Positions 24,501-39,500 of a stretch of 64,000 nt of DNA are shown piece by piece. This DNA is from Hanleya hanleyi (taxonomy: Eukaryota > Mollusca > Polyplacophora > Lepidopleurida > Hanleyidae). The notes beneath the pieces are model-generated. The model did no database searches. It had not been told where the DNA came from and saw only the letters and a program-made list of their open reading frames with translations. Each line of letters starts with the position of its first letter. Position 1 is the stretch's first letter. The stretch is from the NCBI GenBank assembly GCA_036873755.1, contig JAVTVY010018889.1, positions 1-64,000 of the forward strand. The letters are read 5' to 3'. The translations under genes were made by a program, and so were the position numbers.

Positions 24501-27500
24501 TTCAATGTTCGAGCACCCTGGAGATGAGCCCACAAGGCCTATATATGGCGATGAACATGAGCTCTTCGGACATTGGCCGACCCGAACATTTATACGCCCA
24601 AGTTTATTCACAAGACCGTGTCTCAAATCAATTAAACATTGTTGATCAATCGATGTTGTTATCACATGCTATCAAATATACATGTATATACCCAAGGATA
24701 GAAATGCCTTTCTGAAAATATGGTAATGAAGCTCTAAACCCAACATTTTTATACTCATCTTTGTTCTTCAGTGTCTCGTCTCGGCATAGCTGCTGAAAGA
24801 TGGTAAAAAAATATGTTACTTCTGCTGCTAGCAGTAGGTACTCAACTGTCAGTTATTACTATCTTACTCGCCATTTTTTAACTGAAGAAATCTATCCCAC
24901 AAACCAACAGAAATGACGTATCGAGATGTCGCATCACTGCTCCAAGCTACTTACTTTATGATTTCATAGCAGCCAAGCTACTCATGTCATGAGTCGGATC
25001 AGCTCCCTCTCAATTTCTCACACCACAGCTGAGATGTGGGATACAGGTAAAAATAATCATTTCTGTTGGTTTGTGTGATAACTTCCTTTGGTTAATGCAA
25101 ATCAACCGAAAAGAAAACTTTTGATTCACATATTGCCACTTCTAATTAACACATGAACAGGAAGCATTCAATCGCACAAAGACTGGTTCAAGGAAATCCA
25201 TAAACCAACAGCATACTTGTCTTCTTTTGCCCTTTTCACAACTTAACATTGTTGGCTATAAATTACAGACTACATCTACCTGCAGGTTCATTAATTTGTA
25301 GTGTTTAAATTAACAACATTGTGTAAAGCTAGATGAGTTCATTTTTGTTCTCCTGAGATATGTTCCATGGAAATGATATGTTTCTAAATTATTGTTGACA
25401 GTACAAACATCTGCTTTCCATGATATCATGATATTTGTGTCGGAAAAAAAAAGTTATTCCTGAACCCAATCACCCTATTCGACAGTTAACAATGCATGCA
25501 ATCTGACAAGTGCTATTCACAACTAACTTCTCGTGGGTAAACTGTTCAGTTGAAAAGATATTATACTCCTATATTCTTTCAAAATTTGGGCGTGATTGTA
25601 TCTGGAATAATTGTATAATTAATCACACTCATGATCCCCAGCATGGCACCTTTGCATTCCATTTTGTGTGTGTGGACACTGTGTAAGAGTCTAGTGGTGT
25701 AGTTTGAGTGCCAGTGCCTAGCTAGTCGGATCTGATAATATACAGTTTTAGTTCATTTGTTTTGGATATAAACTTTTTCTGTAGCTACACTGATTGTCAT
25801 TCAGTACCGTGTATTTAATCAGCATAATTGTATTTTGCTGTATTGATGTAGGGTGAAGTTAGACCGGGTGACCTCCTCAAGTGCTGTACCCCAACCTGGT
25901 GGAGAGCCAGTCGTGGGTGCCAGTGTGGAACTCCAGACCATCAACCAGAGCCCAAAGAAAACCAGAGACTCAGAGGAATATACGTTCACCTGGCAGGAAA
26001 AAGCCTTTAGTCCGGTACAGTACTTCGCTTTCTCTCATCATATATACCATCTGTGCTAACCCAGTCAAATCAAATCTCGACAGATTATTTGCCTGGGCCT
26101 GTTTTCTCCAGCATATGAGTATGGTTGGTCGTAACCTCTTTTTATCAGAGTTATTCAGGGATCGAATTTGACACCTGTCAGTCCGAGACTGGTAAATTGC
26201 GAAGCGGACTGGTAAAAATACTGATCCAACTGTCCTGTGAACATATAAAAATTCAGTGCTCGAAATATATGCTCATTGGTCGCCATTGGTGATCAAACAA
26301 GGCCCTTGGCGAGTAAAGTAGTTCAATTCATTCGCTTTTGTGGAGATCAAAAATTGGCAAGTAGATATTTGTGCCGTCTCATTAGTTAATTGCCATGCGG
26401 TCACCTACGATAAATGTTGCTCATGTCTTTTGTGTTGTTTGAAATCTGTTGAGAACTGGGTCAGACAGGTGTCATTGCCCGGGAAACAGCTGATGCATCT
26501 GTGATTGTGAAGCATTACCGGTACAGCCGACTGTAGGGCCTATCACCCCCATGCTTTCCTGACAATGTCGGGCAGACAATTGAAGCCACGTACAGGACTG
26601 TGTCTCAAATCAATAAAACAATGTCGATGTTGTTCTCAATAAATCAGTGCTGATTTATCCATGTTGTTGTTACCTCGCGCTACCATGTGTTTTATTGAGA
26701 ACATCGACTAATCAGCATTTTCAGAATCAGATTTGAGACACGGTCCTGTGATTGAAAGCGACAAACTTCTTCACAAGTTCTTTCCCTTGGGAGCATTACA
26801 GAATGATGAGATTTAGGAGGAATATTATAATATTGAAGATGTTTCAGGAAGAACTTCCCCTCCCGCATTTATGCAAAAGTTGACAATGAATCGTATTGTG
26901 TTGTTCCTTATTGTAACTTTAATCTTGATTGTGCAATTCGGTGATGTAGATTGCAAGAACCAGTTTTATATCTCCGTATAATGTTGATATGTTATCAAGA
27001 GCGTAGTCAACTTTGTCCGAAGTTCCGAAAGTTTAGACGGAGGGTTTGGGGTTCCCTTTTGCAAACAGCCCCCGAGTCAACGAAGACGAAGTAAGGTACA
27101 CATTTGTTGCAGACATCTCTTCTAAGTGTGTTACACTTCACAAAACAAAACATACATTTACCTAACTTTAACATGAAAATAACAAGTCACAGTGTGGAAA
27201 GAGAGATCATCTAACTCTAGCAAAGCCATTGTAACAGCAGGCATTGGTGACCGATGGGAATGCAGCTGGCGATAAGATCATTGGTTTACTCGCCATGGTG
27301 GTGAGTAGTCGCCAAATGGCTACTAACTAAAATTTCAATTTTCGAGCCCTGAAATTTTTAGAAAGCACAAGTGAATCAATCTACGGGCTGAAAATAACTG
27401 CTCACTGGTTGAAACATTTAAAGCCTGTCCAACAAACATGATGCTGATATTTCTGAAATTCCAACCCTGGTTATTTGCTTCTAGATAGTCAATTTAGCAG

Positions 27501-30500
27501 ACCAGATTGAATTCTGTTTTGACAGCTAATGTTCCCATGCCAAGATCAAAGAGATATTCTGTTCATTGAACTCGATGTCATTTCTCGCATGCCAATTTAT
27601 GTTATCAATTTCCTAAAGAGTTTAATATGAAATTTGCTCGGCAAGCTCGCGAGGAGAAAAGCCACAGGTGCTTCTGATTGACTGAAGCTCTGTGCTGAAA
27701 CTTATCGGCACTGAAAAGGTCTGGATAAATATCTGGCGATATTTTACCAGGCACATGCGGATGCCTACAGACATGTATAATTACATGTATGTATGGCTTT
27801 CAGCATAGAGAACATATGATCACAGTTTTAATTTTCTCTTCTATTTTCAGAGGGAGATTGAGCTGTACAATGACCCGCAGAACTGTTTCACAGTTATGGA
27901 GAAAAAATATAGCAATGACATCAAAAATATACTGTAAGTACTTGTACCCGGATGTCCAAGCTATGTATACTAAACTTCACCGCTCAGGCTCTATATATGG
28001 GCTAGGGAAGGTATTGTCTGGACCATATCGATCTACTAAACACTCTTTTCTGCACAACATCTCATTATTTTTGTTGATGTCAATATGACATGTATATTAA
28101 GGTTTTTATTATATCAGATTTCAAGGGAATCCCTGAAAGTATGCACTGCCATATTGCTGGCAAAATGCCTCTTTTGCTGGCAAAATGGAGACGGTCCTCG
28201 CTTTGACCAGTGAGAGATACTCCGCTTATTTTGTCAGTTTCAGTTCTGTGAAAAAAAATTTCTCAATATTTTAGCTCAACAGCTACATTTAACCCTGATA
28301 GTTTTAGCTGTGGCATGAAGGACTATGAGTGGCTTGCATTGTACTTCTTGTGAAATTTTAAACACTCATGTGCTAAGAAAATGTTATCTCTTCCACACTT
28401 TTCAGCCTTTAATGTCACAATCCATTTTGAATTCATTTGCAACTTCTCTGAGATTAGGCCTTTTTTTTTGATTGATTGGTTTACGGATCCGCCGACCTTC
28501 ATTTTGCCAAAAGTGAAATAAAAATAAAATTGGATTTTCGATTTTTTATTTATTTCTGTCGTATCCGCCGATGTGTCACATTTGCTGACCTCTCTGTCGG
28601 AAGAATAAAAACATAAAATTCGCAATATTGGTCTCATTTTAACCCTTGTCCTGTCAACTCCGTGTATACACGTTGCTGGACTGTCAAGTTCCCAGTGTCG
28701 ACTCCGGATATATACGTTCCGAGAAACTGTCGGACGTTTGATCGTTTTTCGAAAGAATTTGGAGCCACGTGTGGAAAAATCAAACCAGACACGACTTACT
28801 CCAACTATAACGTATTATTTCATTAATTATTTCACGTGAGTTCGGTTTTTATTATTAAAAAAGACACTTATTTATGTGAAGATCGTCTACAAATTTAAAA
28901 CAGAGCGTCATAATTTTATTGAGAAAAGTTTGTTGAAACGCGTAAAAACCCACCCTGTTTACGAGCTTCTCCAACGAAAACGCGGAAGACAATCCCAACG
29001 TTAAAGATGTCAAATTGAAGGGCAACAACTCTGCTTTCATTCTTCTCAACCTTTCACGTGTCAGGTTGTAAAAATGCGTCAATTTTATTGGATAAAATGG
29101 TCATGTGTTTCGAGTCCTTTCCATTCAACTCCAATGAACCCGGGAAAATGCCGATCACATGACGTAAGCCGACTTCCTGATTGGTCAAACAGCTTCAACT
29201 GCTCATTAGCATAAAATATTCACGAGTTACGCATGCGCCCTGGCCGATTTTGACGAAGTCAGAATGGCGCTTGGTTTCGCGGTGGGAAGCTACACTTCGC
29301 GTAAACAAAAGGATTTTTACCGATTTACTTGGAATATTCAATAAATATTCAATAATCGTTATGCTACGAGTAACCAGGAATACATACTGTGACATCTATA
29401 AGAATTTAGACGAGTTATTAAGTGGAGATGAAGCAAAACAGACCGTCCATCGGTAGTACTCTGAACGTGATAGAATTCTAACGTGAGTTTTATGGTGCAC
29501 AATTTTTGCCGAATTGCGATTCCTATATATTTCCACAAGCGGCTGGGACAATCTATATGCCGGCGCCATATTGAACGTACGTAAAAAAAAAGAGAAAGGC
29601 TGGAAACGGTGTTCAAGGCTTCTCGCCAAACGGGCGTAAATAAAGCTTTATCTTCCCCAAAAACTATACCACATTTCCCCTAGGATCCCCACCGATGATC
29701 ATGCACACTTGGGTCGTCAACACCAGGTGTTTTATCCAAGTTTTAGCCGTCAATTCAAAATCAACCCATTGGACTGTTTACCTGAGACAATGACCCAGTT
29801 TACATCCAAATCGCCAGTCCTCGGTCCTTTCCGCCTCCGTTGATCCGCTGGTAGGTCACGTGCTCCGGCTGACGCGTGGGGGATTTCCAACTCGAGTTGG
29901 TCGGAGCGGAGGCGGAAAGGACCGAGGAATGGCGATTCGGATGTAAACTGGGTCATTGTCTCAGGTAAACAGTCCAATGGGTTGATTTTGAATTGACGGC
30001 TAAAACTCGGATAAAACACCTGGTGTTGACGACCCAAGTGTGCATGAGCATCGCTGGGGATCCTAGGGGAAAGGTGGTATAGTTTTTGGAGAAGATAAAG
30101 CTTTATTTACGCCCGTTTGGCGAGAAGCCTTGAACACCGTTTCCAGCCTTTTCATTTTTTTTACGTACGTTCAATATGGCGCCGGCATATAGATTGTCCC
30201 AGCCGCCTGTGATATTTCTAAAGCTGTAAAATGCCAAATATTTTCGGAGTGCATGTTCAGTGTTTCAAATTCATGTATCGTGCATCAAATACCATCCATT
30301 ATGGTCAAGCCAAGATGGCGGGTTCGGCCTCGCGGTGGTTTTCACTGACGCTTAGACAGGACGCGACCGTCCTTTTCAAGGGCTTTGTCGGTCCAGTAAC
30401 TGCTGGGACGGTGGGGGACTTGGTCTTGAAGGAGATCAGTGACAACTGACGACATATCTGCCGGCCTGTCTGTCCAAAATAACAGCAGGAAACATCACTT

Positions 30501-33500
30501 GTCCTGTCAAAACCCCTATTGAAGTGTTGGTTTCACGCAAAGCGACTGATATTGTCGCTTGGTTGAAGGAAACGTCCGTCATTGATCTTTTGGTAAATGT
30601 CTTGTAATTATTACACTGGCTATTACCTGGATTTGACATATCATTTTTTTTTTTTTTACCGCCCTCTCGTGTTTAAGAAGTTTGTCAGAAAGTAAAAATA
30701 AATAAAGTGTGGAGGCTTGATTTTATTTTTATTTTTTTCCCATCCTCCACCTGGACATTTTTGGCAGAAAAATCCGTAAACCAATTAAAAAAAAAAAAAA
30801 GGCCTTAGGGTACGATAATCTACCTAGTATAATCCGTGGCGTGTCCGACTCCGACTCCTCCTCCTACTTCGCTTTACTCACTGCACAGCGGGTCGCATAG
30901 GTGTGGCGCGGGATAGGGTGGGGCGAGAGACCTGGGGTTTTCACTACCTCAGATTCCATGGGCCAGGTTTGCACCCTACAGTAGAATGGGTCGACTGCGC
31001 ATGCGCGATGAGTAGTGCGCGATGAGTAGTATAGAAAGGGCATGCGATCTGCCTATTTCCATAATCACCGAACACAACCGCCAAACTGGGTTGTCTCCCA
31101 TTATGCCAGAGTGAACACCCCTGCCATCATTCAAATTTTCATGTAGCCCAGAACCAGAACATCATCTCACAAACGTGCATTTACCAGGTCAATCTTCTTT
31201 ATCAAACATACTCGATATAATTGTATTTCATTCCACCTTGCTGTTAGAGGTGAGCGTTTTGATGAAAAAAAATTCATTTCTTTTTTTTTTTCAAAAAAAC
31301 AAATTCCTTTGGCTCTTTTCAAACTCGAACTGCTGGGCTGAATTAGCTGGATTAGGCCTACTGCTATTTGCAAAATATACAGATATCAATCGGCTTAGTA
31401 GCATCTCAGAGGCCTCTTACATAAGTCGTGTGCCATAAATAAATAAATACATGATAAATATTTCTCAGCAGGGTCTCAACACACAGATAGTACAGTTTCA
31501 CAAATAGCCCCCAAAAAGAGCTTCACTCCAGAACAAACTTCATTCAACAATTTTACAAATGCTTATAACATGGGCAGTATGTCGACTTAATAGTTTCTCC
31601 GGCGATGCCGAAGGAAAGAAAGACTGGACCACAGGTCACCTTGACTCAGGGTTATGTAGAGAAAACATGTACAAATGACCGAGACTTCTATAACAGGATA
31701 CATCTAAACAAGCAGACTTGCTCGTTCCCCTAATAATTCAATCACAGGAAGTTTACTTTTAAACTCTGTTATTCAAACACAGAGAAAAGCAACATTCTCA
31801 TTCTTCATTCTTCAGTCGTACCCGACATTAAAGCACAGTGGTAGGTGTGATATTTTTGCATGCAACATATTCAGCAGCTTTATTTCACAGGCCAAAATAT
31901 GATGAAAATAAAGATTTTCACCTCTCTGTTTCTAAAATATAGACAGACTAAGTGAAAAGCATTTGACGCGATATAATTTTGACATATTAAAACTATGTAC
32001 TGAACATGTCTCACAGCCCATATAAGTATGATTATATATTCATTACAGATTTTACAATTAAATTAAAAGTTCAATCTCACTCAACTGTATAAATGTGAAA
32101 AGCTACATTCAAGAGAGGATTTAATATCCAATCATGTTTTACAGTGAGAAAGGCAAGCCAACCAATCGTCTCTTTTCATATGTGGACTATGACAAATTTA
32201 CAAGCTCTGATGAGGTGAGTTGTTCTTCTTTTATGTTCCTCACTGTCTAATATATAGTTTTAATTTCCAGGCCTTTACAGTTTTACAAGTAACACTAGCA
32301 TAATGTTTGTACATAGTGTTTGGATGACAGAGAAAGTAAAAGAGTGTTTTTTTGTTTTCATCTTAATAAATTATTTTATTGAAGCAATATACACAGTGTG
32401 AGCATAAGACCATATAAAAATATATTTATATTGTGTTTGTGACATTTTATTTTGAAAGGCCATACAATACATGACTACTTCAGTGAAAGAAATCCCAACT
32501 GTGGTAGCTGAGAAAATGACCCAGGCGCGAAGAAGGAAAGTAGGAGGAGCTAATCGTCTGAGGGACAAGTATGTCGTCAGTTTGACATATTATGATGGCT
32601 TTATCACTGACATCATGGCAACACTGTGTTTTGTTGTCGAAGAATTTACTCTAATATAATTCTACAATCTGTAATCTCGGACTGGGTTTGTCATTCTCCT
32701 ATCATCAGTTTCTGTACCTTCTATTATCAGAAACTGTGACCCTTTGATTGCCAAGAGTCAAAGAACACAGGACTTGTTTGCGCATGGCTCTCGGCCAATC
32801 AACAAAGTCCACTGCCATGAAAATCTGATATTCTGGTGTGGAAATAGGTATCAGGATATGAAACTGATGTTTGTCATAGATTAAACTGTTTTGTACGGTA
32901 TACATGTTTACTGATAATTTATAGCTGAAAATGCTGAAATTACATCAAAACATCCTTATGATTACTATACAACAGGGTTAATATATATTCGAAGCGGGTC
33001 ATTTCGTTGAAATTGGCCATATAATGCGAGTTGTGTTTCAAATCTGAGATACTGCAACGATTTGATTGCATTTTTCTTTGCATTCTATCAACAGTGACCA
33101 CTCAGGGATTCCAAAAACAAACATTGTTTTCCTGGACCCCACTGAAGATCAACAGAGAAAGAACCACTTCATGTCCCCACCTGTACAGACTATGTTCATT
33201 ATGTCAGACTGTAGTCCTAAAGACAGGTAAGAATCACTTCATGTCTCCACTTGTACACTCAGACAATGTCCATTATCTCAGACTGTAGTCCTAAAGACAG
33301 GTAAGAACCATTTCATGTCACCCCTGGGGCAGGGGTTTTTTCAGACAGTTTTTCATCGGGGTAACCCCGAGGAAAAACGATTACAAATTGAGTTTTTGAA
33401 ATTTTTTAAATTGAGTTTTTTTCTCGGAAATTGAGTATTTTCTGGGGTTGATAGTTTGCGCGCCGAAGGCGCGCTAAAAAATTGAGTTTCTGTGAAAAAA

Positions 33501-36500
33501 AAATTGAGTTTCTGTGAAAAAATAGTCGGAAGAAATATATAATTTGCGTCTGCCGGCAAGAATTTTTTTTGGCCGACGTTGCGGTCAATTGCAGAGACAG
33601 GGCGATATAAAGACATCATGTCTGAATACCTTACGTAAACCAGGATCGTTGTTGGAATCATAACGAAAGACATCAACAATTTTGGGGTAAAAGATTCGAT
33701 CGTTACCTTTCTATTTTTATTTAACATCTTTCGACAGCGATTGGCAGCCATTTTCCTTCGACAGAGATACTGCATCAATAAATAGTTGTCTGCCTTGTTG
33801 CATTCGGAAACCAGGATTAGTGTGAAGTAGCGCACTCTTTCGCGGGCTCCCGACCAGCGCCCTCTGTAGCGCCGTGATTGGCTAATAAACAACCTTGACC
33901 CTACCAAGGCAACGTGATAATCGTTTGACAGTTCGACGAAAGGAAGGTACACACCGACGAGTTACGGTCCCGAAGAATTACAATCAATTAAATATACGAA
34001 TGAACGCAGAAGGAATTGTATGGATAGCAGTTGCGTAGAGGGAAACCACCTTGCACTCTATGTCAATTTTTATCCCCAAATAAAGATCATTTTAGGCCTA
34101 TTGTCTGTACCACATATCACATGGCAGTGTGACTAACGTCACAGGACCTACGAAGTACAGTAGGCATTAGGACTCGAACGCGAACTGAACTCTTGGAAAT
34201 CCCCACCCCAGTTGAAATCCTGCCTATATTAAGATGGGCACCGCCCAAGTCAGAATCGCCAGTGATTTTCATCAAAAATCACCAGAAATTTTCATCAAAA
34301 GTAGGTCAGCTCAGAACTTGTTGGTACCAGTCTCCTAATGCGCCTTCATTCCAAAAATAAATAACGATCGGCGATTTAATTTTACAATTTTTTAATTAAA
34401 GGAAACAGATTGAATAATATAGGTTCAGTAGATTTCAAGCTTTACGTGTGAAAATACATTTACATCTCTTTAATGGTTTTCAGTGCCCTTGTCCAGGATC
34501 AAAACAACTTTTTGAATCACATTATTTTCCCAACAATACAACAAATTTTTATATATAGTACTATGGTAGAAAGGTAGCATTTATGTAGTTTACGGTAATT
34601 CAACTCAAGACCAACACCTTCTATGCACAAGATAATAATGATTCTATGTCATTCTCCTGAGCATAACCGGTACAAAGACGAATAAATAGCGTCTCTACAT
34701 CACGTTGTTATCTAGATATATGAGACAACACATTTTGGGTATCGGCAATCTGATGAATGTACTATTCCGGTTTTCTTGTTTCACATTATATTCTATGGCG
34801 GTTGATCGGTGAGTTTCTTCATTGATAAACGTTAAACCACCTCAGCTTCGTTGTGTGAATCGGAATTGCATTGCTGTGACACACCAACACACTCCATGGC
34901 AGTGATTCTGTATCCCCTAATCAAGGAATCAAAATGGATCAAGATTTGAAATGACGAGAGAAATTTAGACATATTTTGTTTACACATGTAATTTTTTGTT
35001 CAAATTATATCCCAGTGTGATATATAGTCAATATTCAAGAGGTACAAAAAAAAAAACAAAGTATGTCCTCATATTTTCACATGATGATCAAAGTTACTTT
35101 ATCTAGTTAAATTCTACCCAAAGAAAATAAATTAAGACCCTTTAAACAGCCGTCATGGCTTTGTTTCACCCTCAGTAAACTGTTATCATTGTTGCTCACA
35201 CAGACTAATCTGAAGGATGATACCATCAGTGGGTAATTTGACCTGAATTTGAAGCCTGATGTGGTCAATGATGAAATGTTTGGATGTGAAATAGGATACA
35301 GGTTGAAGGCTACAGTTTACATATATCTATAACAATATACTGAAGTGTTAATTATAAATCTAATTTTAATAAGAATTATTTCAGATCAGAACTTGCTGGT
35401 AACAATGCCCTAATGCACGTTCATGCCAAAAATAAAGGTTCTAATGTCAATGGTTCTCCTTATTTTGCCGACGAAAGGATTCGTATGGACTCACAGACTC
35501 ATTACCGGACAATTTGCGATCTGTAGCCTACTTCGTAGGAATATTCCAAACATGGCCGCCTGCATTCTGAAAGTGCATGTTGTAGCCCCATTCATTTCGT
35601 AAAAATGCTAGAGAGATGGTAATACCGGGTCATATGACTGCATCATCATCAGTTTGAGATCACAGTAGCTTTGTCAACGCAGTCGCAATGGAAATTATGG
35701 CTGGTATGATACAGAAATGTTAACATATCATGGATATTCATATATTTATTGATCTTGGACTCAATGATCAATCCGTTCAGTCAGTTTTGGTTCATGTAAT
35801 TTATCAGTCCATTCCATATATCCGCATGTGTTGCATGGGATTTACTTTAGCAATTACACTTCAGTAGTTTATTTGTGTGAACCTCCATACCTCACTCTGA
35901 AGTACATGCATAACAAAATGGACATTCATGTTTATTATTATGCCATTTTTAACATTTGTATTTTTCTCTGCGATGAAAAAGCGATCAAATAAAAGATTGT
36001 TTGGAGTGTACTACTAAAATAATACAAAATTGAGTTTTATATCTACTACACGACTAAAAGGCGCGCAAAAAAAATTGAGTTTTTCAAGTTTTGAAATTGA
36101 GTTCGATAAAGGATTTTCGTCTGAAAAAACCCCTGCGCTCCCCCTTGTACACTCATACTATGTCCATTATGTCAGACTGTGGTCCTAAAGACAGGTAAGA
36201 ACCACTTCATGTCTCCACTTGTACTCTCAGACAATGTCCATTATTTCAGACTGGACTCCTAAAGATAGGTAAGAACCACTTTATATCACCACTTGTACAT
36301 TCAGACTATGTCCATTATGTCAGACTGTAGTCCTAAAGACAGGAGGTCATTTCCAGCGTGACAGACGGGGCAAAAGATAGCCACCCTGTGATGTTAACAC
36401 AACTCTCTACCAAACTAAATTTAATAAAAATCTAAGCAAAAACTTATCTGGTTAGTGAACTAGTTGTACTTTAACTTAAGACAGAAACATTGAAATAATT

Positions 36501-39500
36501 ATTATTAATATTTTCTTTTCAACTGGAATTGACAAATGTGACAGACGGGACAAGCAGGGACCACGCATTTGAAAAAGGAATAGACACGATTGATTTCTAT
36601 CTCCTTCTCAAATGGAAATCAATTTTTACTGTAAATCAAATGTTAGTGGACTAATCAAGTAATCAGAGTTAGGGTTAACATTTTTTCTATGAAGAAGATT
36701 AATTATGGATTTTTGCCACTTAGTGACGTGGCAGACGGGACAACTTATCGTGACAGACGGGACATTATCTCATGCCCTATAAATTATCTTCCTGTTTCCA
36801 GACTTTTTTTAATCATGTAGATCAATGCTACAATTAAGATGTTCATTGTGCACTAGTTTACTTCACATTGTTTGGTTTTAGGTCATATTTTCACAAAATC
36901 CGCTGTTATCAGTTCAGTGTCCCGTCTGTCCCATGTCCCATCTGTCACAATTTAATGTATTTACACATTTGTATGTATTTTGTATTGCAAACTTAATTTT
37001 TCAAGGCATATACATGTAGGTTTGTGCATTCATCAGAATGTTCATTGCATCTAGATTACTAAACAGTGTTTGGTTTGAGACCATGATATGAACGCAAAAC
37101 TCAATAATCTATGGCTGCTTTTTGAAGCGTTTTGTGACAGACGGGACAGATATGGAGTTGAAATTTTTATCAGCGTATTTGACCAAGAATGAAATAATTA
37201 ATTGCATCTGGTTAGACGGTGTTACGGTAGATAAATAATGATGTTACTGGCTTTTTTTAGCTCATCTGGGCCGAAGGCCCGATGGGCTTATGTCATGGCC
37301 TGATTGCCTGTCGTCCGTCGTGCGTCGTCCGTCGTCCGTAAACATCTTCTTCTCTGAAACCGCTTGGCCGATTAAGCTGAAACTTGGCATGCATGTTCCC
37401 CCCAATGAGTACACCAGAATTTGTTCATGCCGTGTCGATACGATATTAAATATGGCCGCCATGGTGGCCATCTTGAATTTGCCATTGAAACATTGTTATC
37501 GCGATTTCTCAGGAACTACTGCATAGATCTTTCTCAAATTTGGTACACAGGTTCCCCTTGGGGTCTAGTTGTGCAGGATACCTGTTGTGGTCTGATTCAC
37601 AAATCCAATATGGCCACCAGGCGGCCATCTTGGATTTCCCCATGAAACCTTGTTATTGCAATTTCTCAGGAACTGCTTTGTGGATCTTCCTCAAATTTGG
37701 TACACAGGTTCCTCTTGGGGTCTAGTTGTGCAAGATACCTTTTCTGCTCTGATTCGAACATCCAATATGGCCACCAGGCAGCCATCTTGGATTTCCCTAT
37801 GAAACTTCGTTATCGTGATTTATCAGGAAGTACTGCATGGATCTTTCTCAAATTTGATACACAGGTTCCCCTTAGTGTCTAGTTGTGCAAGATGCTTTTG
37901 TGGTCTGATTCAGAAATCCAATATGGCCACCAGGTGGCCATCTTGGATTTCGAGATGAAACATTGTTATCTCGATTTCTCAGGAAGTACTGCATGGATCT
38001 TTCTCAAATTTGGTAGAGAGGTTCCCCTTGGGGTCTAGTTGTGCAAGATACAATTTGTGGTCTGATTGAAAAATCCAATATGGCCACCAGGCGGCCATCT
38101 TGAATTTGCCAGTGAAATCTTGTCATCATTATTTTTCATTAACTACTGCATGGATCTTTCTCAAATTTGGTACACAGGTTCCTCTTGGGGGTCTAGTTGT
38201 GCAAGATACCTTTTCTGCTCTGATTCGAACATCCAATATGGCCACCAGGCGGCCATCTTGGATTTCCCTATGAAACTTTGTTATCATGATTTATCAGGAA
38301 GAACCGCATGGATCTTTCTCAAATTTGATACACAGGTTCCCCTTGGGGTCTAGTTGCGCAAGATACAATTTGCGGTCTGATTGAAAAATCCAATATGACC
38401 ACCAGGCGGCCATCTTGGATTTCCAGATGAAACATTATCGCGATTTCTCAGGAACTACTGCATGGATCGTTCTCAAATTTGGTACAGAGGTTCCCCTTGG
38501 GGTCTAGTTGCGCAAGATACAATTTGTAGTCTGATTGAAAAATCCAATATGGCCACCAGGCGGCCATCTGGGATTTCCAGATGAAACATTGTTATCGTGA
38601 TTTATCAGGAAGTACTGCATGGATCTTTCTCAAATTTGGTACAGAGGTTGCCCTTGGGGTCTAGCTGTGCAGTATACCATATATGGTCTGATTGAAAAAT
38701 CCAATATGGCCACCAGGTGGCCATCTTGGATTTCCCCATGAAATTTTGTTATCGTAATTCTTAGGATATTACTGCATGGATGTTGATACACAGGTTCCCC
38801 TTGTGGTCCAGTTGTGCAAGATACCTTTTTTTGGTTCATTTCGAAAATCCAATATTGCCGCATCTTGAATTTCCCATGAAACTTTATCATAAAATCTCAG
38901 GAAATAACTGCATGGATCATTTTCAGGGGGGACAACACAAGTTAGAAACTCATCTATTGCAGTTCTTTAGTAAAAATTTCTCACAGCTACTTTCTCCAGT
39001 TACAGACAGATTACCTACAGTGCCGTGGCACTATCTTTTACATCTTCGCAGACAGATGGGGGTATGTCTTGGTTAGGCCATACCTCACCAGAGATTACTT
39101 TCATTGGAAAAATGTCCTGTTACATCTCATTGCCATCGTAACAACCCAGTCGCACATATTTCGCACTCGACATGTCTCCCCTTGGTGCATATACCCACAA
39201 AATATTGGAATCGTAGGTTAAAAACTGTCCAATGTACTGTCCGGACACGAAGTGGACAGACGGACGAACGACTGCAACACATAATAAAAATTGGTTCTGG
39301 TTATTGCTTATACAGCTTACTGACAATCACACATTATATTTTGGTATAATTGCCTTTATTCCATAACCTCCAATTACAATCATGAATTTGCAGCTTGACC
39401 TCCTGTGAAATCTACTATGTTGCCATTTTGTTCAGGGGAGACAACGCAAGTTAGAAAATCATCTATTGCAGTTCTTCAGTAAAAATTTCTCGCAGCCACT

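Noticed and set aside
26015..26059. Read-through of MKS1 exon 2 past the donor
   Set aside because: The extra residues are not conserved in the family, and exon 3 joins exactly in phase at 26014.
29270..29350. Short ORF starting ATGGCGCTTGG after an NRF1-like GCATGCGCCC
   Set aside because: Only 25 codons, inside the Harbinger-like element, with no onward exon.
33353..33952. 199-codon minus-strand ORF, the second longest in the window
   Set aside because: It runs from inside element E through its ATTGAGTTTT array and terminal repeat; the C-terminal third is a translation of that repeat and there is no family resemblance.
37290..38353. Series of 61-95 codon ORFs with the same peptide
   Set aside because: They are shadows of the P2 core repeats, each stopping at the same place in the unit.
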